NCBI GenBank assembly: GCA_963966185.1
Contig: CAWZYM010000215.1
Coordinates: 151,501-215,500, forward strand
Length of the DNA stretch: 64,000 nucleotides
Origin: Rhabditoides inermis
Lineage: Eukaryota; Nematoda; Chromadorea; Rhabditida; Rhabditidae
Direction: 5' to 3'
Part shown: in pieces, positions 34,569 to 45,500 of the stretch
Position numbering within the stretch: the first letter of the stretch is position 1
Layout: every line of letters begins with the position of its first letter
Translations under genes and position numbers: made by a program
Notes under the pieces: model-generated
Seen by the model: the letters and a program-made list of their open reading frames with translations, nothing else
Database searches by the model: none
Told to the model about the DNA's origin: nothing

Positions 34569-34882
34569 GGGAAAGGAGATAGAGAGGCGTTCCCTTGCAG
34601 CCGCGACGGCGAGTGGTTCCTGTGGATGACGGAGCCTTGCGTCGGAGTCCAGCTCACTACACACTGCAGGTGAGATGAGTGAGAAGGTGCGGTCAACCTC
34701 TCCGAAAGGAATTTTGAAGTGTTTTGAAATGATAGCAAGACACTTTGATGACAGGTGGCAGAAGTAATATTCAATTTGAATAACCGCAATTGTTAGAAAA
34801 CTTGTTCAGATTCTCTGACGTGAAGCAGTACGGCGGTGTCGTCGTCACCCCGGAGGACGAGAAGAAGAAGAAGCGGGTGTGA
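33498..34882 (+). CDS. Orphan secreted cysteine-rich protein, family member 3
   Basis: Exons: 33498-33570, 33885-33955, 34003-34081, 34259-34332, 34387-34451, 34601-34669, 34810-34882; phases close; 167 residues. Signal peptide MRLLLLALFCVYVASE. Core: HRWEKRTVDCQ, DDCTLI, YKCRRE, LVCPIGCEP, KCVKYYTYGK, DGEWFLWMTEPC, TTHCR. The C-terminus is basic/acidic (PEDEKKKKRV) and absent from members 1 and 2. Conservation of CPIGC, C..YYTY and EWFLW across three differently spliced paralogues supports all three models. Confidence 0.8.
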
Positions 34883-34983
34883 TTGTCAATGTGATAACGT
34901 GTGATGTATTTAATGTGAACGTTCGATAAACTTTACTTATAAAATTGTTAGAATATACTTATCAGGTATCAGGAACAAGCGTA

Positions 34984-35110
34984 CAAGCGGGCGAGTCGCC
35001 TCCGACAAAACACGGTCTCCGCCCACTTTGGCACCCTCCCAAAGTGGGCGGGGCCGTCTTTGGGAGCGAGCGAGTCGCCTCCGACTTGCCGCCGACAATC
35101 CTCCGATTTC
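34984..35110. repeat. Repeat with GCGAGTCGCCTCCGAC motif and internal hairpin
   Basis: GCGAGTCGCCTCCGAC occurs twice here, and its reverse complement occurs in tandem at about 35903-35995. CCGCCCACTTTGG and CCAAAGTGGGCGG form a 13-bp stem around CACCCTC-type loop sequence. This looks like a small mobile element present in both orientations. Confidence 0.55.
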
Positions 35111-35269
35111 GTATGATTTGAAAGCGAAATGCGATTAATCGATCTTTCATCTGTGTTTTGTAATGTAAACAAGAACTGTACCGCTTTCAAGGCATCCACG
35201 TGACAACACGTATATGATGACATTGTTACACGTAATCACTCAGGTTACTTCATGGTTTATGGGTCCGTC

Positions 35270-35720
35270 ATGCAGATCAGGGCGGCGACGATGTGGGCGT
35301 AAGGCGGTAGCAGACACGGCTGGTTGAGTAGTAGGTCGAACTTGCCGGCACAACGCGCACGCTTCTCCGGTGACGAATGACGCACCGTCAGAGAAGACGG
35401 ACGACTTCTTGTTTTCAACAAACAGAGCGCTCAGCGGGCATCCCGCCTTACCATGCCTTCAAACTCCATGTCCCTCTTCATCGTGTAGCGCAGGAACTTC
35501 TTGGCTCGCATCCTCGGTTGGCGCATGCGCTGGCACGATGCTGGTCTTCTTTCCTCGTACTTCTGCATGCACGTCGATGAGGGTTGATGACGATCATGTT
35601 TACGTTGACGAAGGTGAAGATGACCATCACTCATCCCGCGCACTGACCTATAAGTACCCAGGCAAACAGACTACCAACATCCATGCCACGACGTGGGCGT
35701 GAGCGCCGGCGCCGGCGCCG
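35270..35720 (-). other. Possible small gene (weak)
   Basis: Two open stretches on the minus strand could be exons: one reading CMQKYEERRPASCQRMR..FLRYTMKRDMEFEGM (ending at a GTAAGG donor near 35454) and one reading KRARCAGKFDLLLNQPC..ALICMTDP before a stop at 35259-35261. Dibasic sites suggest a peptide precursor, but I could not find a clean acceptor or a convincing signal-peptide exon. It may be nothing. Confidence 0.25.
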
Positions 35721-35899
35721 ACAGCTTCTCCACATTAGTATATAGTAGTTATCAATTTCAAAATATAAGGGTATCACCCAGCTTTTGCTAGCATATTTTA
35801 ACTTATTTACAAGTGTAAATACATTTTGATGATTAAAAATATGCGCTCAGAAAAACGTAGTGAGAAATATCAACTTTTGCTATTTGAAATTCGCGCCAG

Positions 35900-36000
35900 T
35901 TTTTTGTCGGAGGCGACTCGGAGCGTACCCGCCCTTTTGTCGGCGGCGACTCGGAGGCGACTCGGCGCGAACCCGGCGGCGAGTCGCCCGGTTGTATGTG
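35900..36000. repeat. Inverted copy of the GTCGGAGGCGACTCG repeat
   Basis: Three tandem-like variants of GTCGGxGGCGACTCG, inverted relative to 34984-35110. Confidence 0.5.
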
Positions 36001-36192
36001 AGAAGAGTAAAACGCAGTGTTATTATCGGTCGTTGGCAACACACCCCGCAATGATGTCGATTTATCACTACAAAATTTCCCGACTTTCTTTCTTTGTTTT
36101 TTTTTGTTTTGCATTATGTTTTATTCTTGAGGCGCTTTTGTGTGTGATATTTTTATTAAAAGTAAAATGTGAATCTTTTTTTTCTTCAGCGA

Positions 36193-39100
36193 ATGGAGGA
36201 GGGTGCGTCATATGGCGCCCCGAGTTCGTTGAGACCGAAGACGATGAATGGTTCTTCAGCGACGCGGGTGAACTCGCTGCCGTCCACCTCTTCCACATCT
36301 CCCGTCCCACCCAGTAACATCGCCGACAGACTCAAGGTGGGCATCAGTCATTGTTGTATGTATAGAGTTGAAGGAATTGATTTCGTAAGTCGTCACCTCA
36401 CCCGCTGTTGCTGACGTTGTAGCTTTTGGATCTAACATAAACATATCATATTATTTTTTGAGAGGTGAATAGGTGTGATAACACCTATTCAAAAAAATCC
36501 GGATAACATATCATATTATTATATATATTCTCAGTCGTTCCGCGATCTCGTCTCCGGGGCGTGCGAGGACGAGCGCCGCCTCTTCATACGCGAGATGCTC
36601 GTGAGTGTTTATTTTGTTTGGTTTTTCTTTTTTTTTTAATTATTATAATTGTGCATATATTGTTCAGCGGGAGTGCGACGTGCCAGATCTGGAGTACATC
36701 ACCAGCCTGATCGGTCAGCTGCGCATCGCGCCCACTCGGTATTTAACAATTTTATTCACAATCAAAGATTATCTTCTTATACATGCCCATGCGTTTAACT
36801 GTTAATTCTCAGTCGTCTTAATCGTATGTTCGAGTTGGAATGTTAATGGGACGGTGTCGGTGTCCACGTTCATCTCTTGTTCAGCATCGACTCGAGCGGC
36901 ACGGACCCGTTCACCGCCCTCCCCTCCCACGTCATTCTCATCATTCTCGGACTACTCGATCCTGGTGCGGGTTACATATTTATTGTCTTTTTGAGATAGG
37001 TACGCAGAAAAAAATGCTGCAAGCCACGTTACCGCCCTAGTGACGTCGTGTTGAATCGTACATTTCATGGTTTTGCTTTTCTGATCACTATTCGATTCTG
37101 CATCTCATATGAGCACCTACCGTGTGTTACTGGCTGTTTTCAGTCCTCGAATCAAATCATATGTTTATTCGGAATCACAAATATGATCGCAGGTTCATTT
37201 TCATCAAGGCCTCTTGCATTCACTCCTCTTCTCCCCGTATATTCTCCCCCTTGCAGTCTCCCTGTGTCGGTGCGCGCTGGTGTCCCGTCAGTGGCGCGAC
37301 CTGGCCGATGAACCGATACTCTGGCGCGGCCTGTGCAGGCGACCCAGACAGTACCGCCTATGCTCCATACAGTCAGTTGCTTGAATGATTTGTGGTTGAG
37401 CAGGAGTACTGACACTGACAGTAGTTGCTTGTTTTTGTAGTTGAAGTGGCGATAAGCGATTCGCATGCCTCGTTTTTCGTACGGCCTAGGGAAGACTAAC
37501 ATACTACCGCGGTTCAAATTTCCTTTATTATTAGCGGGAGCGGGAGCGCTACTTCTCCCAGTGCATGTCTATCCGTGTATCTGTTTTCAGGGCGGAGCGC
37601 TTGCAGCAGGCTCAGCTATTTCCGTCCCTTTAAGCGTTACTTTTACCTTTACATCCTTGTTGTCTATTCGATAACCGTTCGAAGTTCGATCCAGGCACGG
37701 CACGCAAGCGATTGGAGTTTATTAGGAGTACTGAATGTCGTGGAACAAGCTATTTGCGATCATCGAAGCGTTACTCTATGAAGACTTGTTGTTTCCAGGG
37801 CGGAGCGGGTGCAGCAGGCGCGGCACGCGGGCGACGGCGGCGTGGGCGTGCGATGGAAGGACGCGTTCGCCGAGCGCTACCGGCTATGGGGCAACTGGCA
37901 CGCGGGACGGTATGCACAGTACACACAGCTCTATCCTCTACCCTCATCTTGTACCTTGTTCCTATTACCCTTTGTCGGTTATGGGGCATGTAGTGCAGTC
38001 CTCTTATCTCATTCCGTAATCCGTATCCGTATGTGCTAGTGCTTGGCTGCCGGACGGTACGTCTCTCTCCCTCCCTCTCTCGCTGAATGTTGTTCCGTAG
38101 ACAGGGGCATGACACACATGTGTAGAAGGGATGAGAGGATCGCTGGGATGCGCGGTGGAATGTCGTGTGCTTTCAGTTGCGTGGTGCGCACGTTCACCGG
38201 CCACACAGCGGGCGTGTCGTGTGTGCAGTTCGACGCCGAGAGGATCGTCTCCGGCTCCAGCGACACGACGATTAGACTGTGGGATCTCAGGGGCAATGGG
38301 GGACTGGGCACGATGGCGTTGAATGGACACAGCGCCACTGTCAGGTGGGTGCAGTTGTTGTTATACTTCTATGCTCGCAATAAGTTGCTCTCGGTGGGGT
38401 AGATGTTAGATCAGAGGAAGACGGAGAGTCGGCTCACGACAATAGCGCGCAAAACCAGAGGAGCAGACGGTTATGGCTTCGTGTTTCGAACTGCAAGCGA
38501 GGTAGATCGAAAACATTCGCTCTAGCGGAGGCTATATTGATAATTGATATAACAATCTTCTGCCTATAGAGATTCGATACACAATAGCGAATAACACAAC
38601 AGGAACTGTACAATCCACTCCGGAAAGTGTTGAGCTGACCCTAGGCATTTAGCGTCTAGCGACAAACTTATGGGAGGACTAGAGGGCTTTTATTGTTGTC
38701 GTTGTTGTTGTTTACCGTTTATTCAGATGTCTTCACCTCAACGAGAACATTCTGGCGTCGGGCAGCAATGATTTTTCGATCAAGGTAAGGCTCAGGGTTA
38801 TTATGATAAGCTGATCAATATTTCGGAAATCGAAGTTCGGACAAGTACTTGATTTTGGGGATACATGATATGATACTTTTTTTGGGGAGGGGGTTCTTTT
38901 CAGTAATGCTACATCTCATTCGAGACTCTTACAAGTTGGTTTTTGCGTTTTCACAATCGAACAATCCTTGAAGATGCATTGGAGTTGGTAGCTGCGTTGT
39001 GATTTTTTTAATTTGAAATTGCATTTGCTCCTTTTCAGATCTGGAACCTGGACATGAACACGCAGTGGTCGTCGATCGCGTGCCGCAAGACGATGCTCGG

Positions 39101-39464
39101 ACACACCAACAACGTGCGCTGTCTGCAGGTATTGATTTATTGATTTGCTATCTCGCATTATGGTTTCGACTAATGTCTTCGAAAGAATTTGTAGTGTTCC
39201 GTATTTGAAACGTCTTCATGACAAGAAAGCAATTTAGTGCAGAAGTGCAATGTAGAACTTCGTATATCAAAGGGGCTTAGAGCGAATGCAAATCGCCGGG
39301 CTCGTTCAAATTCAAACGTGTAGAAGGCATTGAATGATTGTAGATGGAGAGCGAGCATCTGCTGTCGGGTTCGTACGATCACTCGCTGAAGCTGTGGTCG
39401 CTGGAGAATGGACGGTGTCTACGCACGTTGGCGTGAGTCGTGGGGGGGGGGAGAAGGAGGGGGA

Positions 39465-39512
<48 letters not shown>

Positions 39513-42500
39513 TCATGTTGCAGCGGCCACAACGGCGCCGTGCTGTGTCTACAGCTGTGCGGGGAGCGGGGCGTCAGCGGATCGGCCGACAACTCGATCA
39601 AGTAAAAAGCGCTTTCATCAAAGTAGTGACCAGTCTCTTCGAAACGTCTCCGAAACACGACCAAACAGCGTGTTTCGAAGAGACTGACCACACCTTCATA
39701 ATTACAATACTCCCTTTTACTCTCCTTCGAGTCTTTTCTTTTTATTTTACGAGGAGTGTTGTTAGAGCCACACTCGCGGATCCGAACCAAATTGATAGGA
39801 TATCTTAGTTAGGACCCAAAACATCGATTTCTGGTGTTACTTTTTCCTACGCGCCATATACGTTCCCAGTACGAAAACGTACAGGGCGGCTGGGTTTTGG
39901 CTTCCTCATTCCACATCTGGCGGTCAAAGACCGAGCCGTTGTGGCCTAGTGGTTAGCGCGTGAGTCTGTCAGAACAGAGGCTGGGGTTCGAGTCCGCGCA
40001 CACGATTTTTGTTTTGCCAGCAGTTCCTGGACTTGCGTTTCTTGTTGATGGAAAACACAGATTACAAATGTTCACGCTTTGTTATAACTGTTTTTAAACT
40101 GAACGTTTCAGCCAAAACAATATCTTAAGTATATATCTTAAAAACACAATATAGTTGAACGATATTGGACAAACATGTTTTGAAAAAAAGAAAAAAAAGA
40201 AGAACGTATATGTAGTTACGAACAGATCGAAGCACTTCGCAACAAAAACTTCAAGTCCAAGTTCAGAAACTGCTGGCAAAATAAAAATCGTGTGCGCGGA
40301 CTCGAACCCCAGCCTCTGTTCTGACAGACTGACGCGCTAACCACTAGGCCACAACGGCTCGGTTTTCGACCGTCAGAGGTGGAATGAGGTAGCCAAACCC
40401 TGTACAAGGTAGCCAAACCCTGTACGAGGTAGCCAAACCCTGTACGTACTGAAAACGTATATGGCGCGTAGGAAAAAGTAACACCAGAAATCAATGTCTG
40501 GGGTCCTAACTAAGATATACTATCAATTTGGTTCGAATCCGAGAGTGTGGCTCTAACGACACTCCTCGTTAGCATGTTTATATGTTTCATCGTTTTCCTG
40601 GAAGTGATTCTGGCAAGTAGTAGACAATCGGGCCTGCTCTTTATCGTATTCGTCTACCTCTCCTCTGATTCAGGTGCTGGGACGCGCGCACCGCGCACGC
40701 CACCATGACCATCCACAACGCGCACGAGAACGCGGTGGGTCAAGCGGGGGGTACTGTAGGTTGAAAATACTGTAGATTATGGATGCTGTATATTTTAGAT
40801 TTTGATTATACGATTTCAGGTGACCTGCGTGCGCTTTGACGACTACCGGATAGTGTCGGGAGGCGTGGACAAGATGATCAAGGTCAGTCTCTCTCTCTCT
40901 CCTCTCTCTCTCCCTCTCTCCCTCTCCTTCTCTCTCCCTCTCTCCCTCTCCTTCTCTCTCCCTCTCTCCCTCTCCTTCTCTCTCTCTCTGTGGAGAAAGT
41001 TGAATGATAATCGTTTATATAAAATCTATACTCCACGAGAGCAGTAGTTAGATCTTGAAGCAGTTAGATCTTGACGCAGTTAGATCTTGAAGAAGACGGT
41101 CTGCTTGACCTTGGCGGTCTTGTAGTCGGCGACCTTGACGAGCGGCACGAGCGCCTTCTTGGCGCACTCGAACTTGTCGGCCGGCAGCGCCTAAATGTGA
41201 TCATGATCATTTTAAACTCGCAATTCGCAAGCAGAAATCGTTTCGCCCAGGCCCGCATCGCGTGTTCACCAACTCACCATCCGCGTGCGGCGGCTTCTGG
41301 GCGAAAAACCAATAGCTAACTGGTGGATTCTGACTATATGAGAACGATGCTACTCAATACTCAAATTCCAATGACAACAAGCATGTCGTTGTAGCGTTTT
41401 TGCACTGTTGTTGAAGTGATTTGATTGCACTCACGGAGTTGGCAATGTTGACCTTCTTCTGGATCCACTGCTTGGTGGCCTTGGGCATGTTGAGATCGTA
41501 CATGTCATCGAGGATCTGCACGCACGTCTTACCCGCCTTCTTGCCCTTGTTGGAGATGGCCACCAGCTGAAGATGTTGTAAGAAAACGACTCAACCATCA
41601 CATCCGCAGTAACTAACGAGACAAAAATCAACATGTAATCACACCTATTCAACTCTCATCTCTGACGCCACCGCTCTCGTTTCTCGCACGCAGTTACGGT
41701 CAGTACATATTACACGAAATTCTGGTTTCATTTCACCTGCTCGTAGTCGGTCTTGAGATAGGCTTCGGCGAACGCGGAGCTCCACGCCTTGGTGTACGCC
41801 ACGGCGTCGTCCGGCTTGCTGCATTCTTTCGCCTAGACGAGCAGGATAATAATGTTTACCTGCCGTGACATAACAATAGCGAACAGGATATGGCGAATAT
41901 GGAGCTGGCCCTATGCTATTTGGTGTAAACAATCAGCTACTTATGGGGGGGCTCAACTTATGGAGGCTCAAAAATATAAAAATCGTATGTCCGCGAAATT
42001 CGATTGCAAACTCACGGTCTTGAGGACCTTGGCGGCCTTTCCAGCCAGGAACAAGCCGCCCAGCATGATGGTCTTGGTGATGTCGCTCATGATGTAGTCC
42101 ATGCTCTTTCCCTCGCAGATTCCCATGCCCGTCTTGTCGACGATGGCACAGATGTTGCTGTCGCTGAACTCGATCGGCTTGGCGTTGAAGCCGAGCGCGC
42201 GAGCCTGGGACACAGGGTTTTAATTAAAGGTACAAGGGCTTATTCGATTTCGTCTGCCCGCTCATCGGCTCTTTGCCGACGCCACATGCGAAAGAGTGCG
42301 AGAGAGCATGCGAAAAGATGAGGGCGCAGAGTGACGGGAATTGGAAAATATGCGTTCAAAGCGGTCTGCTGATCGTTTCTGATCACCACGCGCACGTTGA
42401 ATTTTCGTTCAACCTGTATTTGCATAACCATTTCGTGACGTATAAACGATTAGAAATCGTCAGAAATAGGCTCCGTATTTTCAAACATACAGAGCACGGT

Positions 42501-45500
42501 ACCAGTTCTTTACTCACCTTCTTGGCGAATGTGGCTCCCTTGGCGCTGCATTTCGCCTCGCAGGTGACTGCGAGAGCAGATAGGAAGACGAGAGCGGCAA
42601 TGGAGCGCATGTCAGCGGATGGTTGAACTATCTACTGGCTGCGCTTTTATAAAGTGAACAGTTGCCAATTATAGCGGCAGCTCACCATCACTAACATGGG
42701 ATCAGTCGCTCTGGTTGTGGGGTAATCTCTATTGTACAACCTTCCGCATTTAAAGCTTTTTTTGAACGTTTGCTCTCAACATTTAAAGTACTTCATATCA
42801 CGTAGTCTCGTGACGTGAGAGAATCGGACACCCCTGATAGCTAGAATTTCAAAAAAAGGACCTAGGATGATTTGGTGTTACTTGTACGTAGTCGTAGTCA
42901 TAGTCTGCGTGATATACAATCGTTCAAATGCACAAAACTTTTCAAATTCAAATACACATTTCAAAAGAAAACAGTATTCTACATTTCATGCATTAACTAC
43001 GTTTGCCACTAAAAAAAAGAAAAAAAACCCTACTCGCCGTATCAGTAGTTCTCACAACAAACTCAAAATCTCGCGAATTGTTTTATACATGTTCCGTTCA
43101 TAGTTAATGGGTGAATTTAAGATATTCGTTTTTAATGTCTTTTTTTTTACAAGCGAATGTCTTTTCTTACATTCGATCAAATTCTATCAAGACTTTTTTC
43201 TAATATTACATACACATTTGTTTTTGTATGATAATTTTATCTGCTGGTTTCTTATACGTTTTAAAAAGAATTAGAGTGTTCATTAAGTGAAAGTGATACA
43301 CAAGTGAAAAGTAGAACTAGTTGTTAATGGTCAGATTTTCAAAAATCTATGTATACAGTTAAATCTCTCTTCAAAATAGCTTGACGGTCTGGGGCTTCTG
43401 GGCGGTGTTATAGTCCTTGACCTTGAGCGCCAGGGGCAGGACCTTGATACCACACGACCAGATGTTGGCGGGGAGCGCCTGAAGAACGAGATTTGAGCAG
43501 GATGAAATGGGACCGCAATTACTGAGTGCGTTTTTGAGGACATTGTTTGTGTCATGTGTCATGTGTGTTTCCGGTGGTGCCAATGCGAATATTGAGTTAT
43601 AGTGATAGCGCGTGTTTGATCCAATAATTTCGTCCTTGTCTCTTTCTCCTTCTTCTTCTACCGTCGTACCGAGTTTGCCTTGTTCACCATGCCCTGCACC
43701 CAGGCCTTGTTGGCGAAAGCCTGCGCGTACTTGTACATCATGCCCAGCGCCATCTCCTTCTTCTTGCCCTGCCTCAGCTGAGCGGCGCAGATCGAAGCCA
43801 GCTGAATCGGAGCATAATACTCGGTTTCTGGACGGCCTGAAGTTGCTCACCTTGTCGTACTGCACGTCGAGGTATTTGTGGATGAAAGGCACACTCCACT
43901 AGATAATCAAGGTCAGTCTCTCTCTCTCCCCCCCCTCTCTCCCCCCCCTCTGTGTGTGTGTGCAGAATGTTGAATGATAATCGTTTATATAAAATCTATA
44001 CTCCACGAGAGCAGTAGTTAGATCTTGAAGCAGTTAGATCCTGACGCAGTTAGATCTTGACGCAGTTAGATCTTGAAGAAGACGGTCTGCTTGACCTTGG
44101 CGGTCTTGTAGTCGGCGACCTTGACGAGCGGCACGAGCGCCTTCTTGGCGCACTCGAACTTGTCGGCCGGCAGCGCCTAAATGTGATCATGATCATTTTA
44201 AACTCGCAATTCGCAAGCAGAAATCGTTTCGCCCAGGCCCGCATCGCGTGCTCACCAACTCACCATCCGCGTGCGGCGGCTTCTGGGCGAAAAACCAATA
44301 GCTAACTGGTGGATTCTGACTATATGAGAACGATGCTACTCAATACTCAAATTCCAATGACAACAAGCATGTCGTTGTAGCGTTTTTGCACTGTTGTTAA
44401 AGTGATTTGATTGCACTCACGGAGTTGGCAATGTTGACCTTCTTCTGGATCCACTGCTTGGTGGCCTTGGGCATGTTGAGATCGTACATGTCATCGAGGA
44501 TCTGCACGCACGTCTTACCCGCCTTCTTGCCCTTGTTGGAGATGGCCACCAGCTGAAGTTGTTGTATGAAAACGACTCAACCATACACATCCGCAGTAAC
44601 TAACGAGACAAAAATCAACATGTAATTACACATATTCACCTCTCATCTCTGACGCCACCGCCATCGTTTCTCGCACACAATTACAGTCAGTACATATTAC
44701 ACGAAATTCTGGTTTCATTTCACCTGCTCATAGTCAGTCTTGAGATAGGCTTCGGCGAACGCGGAGCTCCACGCCTTAGTGTACGCCACGGCGTCGTCCG
44801 GCTTGCTGCATTCTTTCGCCTAGACGAGCAGGATAATAATGTTTATCTGCCGTGACATAACATACATGAATATGTGATATAGCGAACAGGATATAGCAAA
44901 TATAGAGCTGGCCCTAGGCTATTTGGTGTAAACAATCAGCTACTTATGGGGGGGGGGCTCAACTTATGGAGGCTCAAAAATATAAAAATCGTATGTCCGC
45001 GAAATTCGATTGCAAACTCACGGTCTTGAGGACCTTGGCGGCCTTTCCAGCCAGGAACAAGCCGCCCAGCATGATGGTCTTGGTGATGTCGCTCATAATG
45101 TAGTCCATGCTCTTTCCCTCGCAGATTCCCATGCCCGTCTTGTCGACGATGGCACAGATGTTGTTGTCGCTGAACTCGATCGGCTTGGCGTTGAAGCCGA
45201 GCGCGCGAGCCTGGGACACAGGTTTAATTAAAGGTACAAGGGCTTATTCGATTTCGTCTGCCCGCTCATCGGCTTTTTGCCGACGCCACATGCGAAAGAG
45301 TGCGAGAGAGCATGCGAAAAGAAGAGGGCGCAGAGTGACGGGAATTAGAAAATATGCGTTCAAAGCGGTCTGCTGATCGTTTCTGATCACCACACGCACG
45401 TTGAATTTTCGTTCAACCTGTTTTTGCATAACCGTTTCGTGACGCATAAACGATTAGAAATCGTCAGAAATAGGCTCCGTATCTTTAAAGATACAGAGCA

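Larger units (their letters stand above)
39745..40575. mobile_element. Long inverted-repeat element with a tRNA-like module in each arm
   Basis: The left arm, about 39747-40040, is the reverse complement of about 40257-40570 at roughly 90% identity (for example TGTTACTTTTTCCTACGCGC in both). The central loop is about 215 bp. Each arm holds a tRNA-like module (left plus 39935-40010, right minus 40290-40365) with A-box TGGCCTAGTGG and B-box GGGTTCGAGTCC; both modules point inward. The right arm also carries a threefold GTACAGGGTTTGGCTACCT-type tandem. No ORF. It sits in intron 11 of the F-box gene. Confidence 0.85.
40873..43898. repeat. Tandem duplication of about 3 kb, unit 1
   Basis: Matches 43901 to about 46900 in direct orientation at very high identity, including introns and intergenic sequence. 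The left border takes in the last bases and the donor of F-box exon 13 (ATCAAGGTCAGTCTC). The right border cuts through an exon of the second nested gene. Confidence 0.9.

Noticed and set aside
39935..40365. Functional tRNA genes
   Set aside because: A- and B-boxes are good but acceptor stems and anticodon loops do not fold correctly; the same holds for 1.8, 47.3, 47.6, 55.7, 55.9 and 62.5 kb. A covariance-model scan would settle it.
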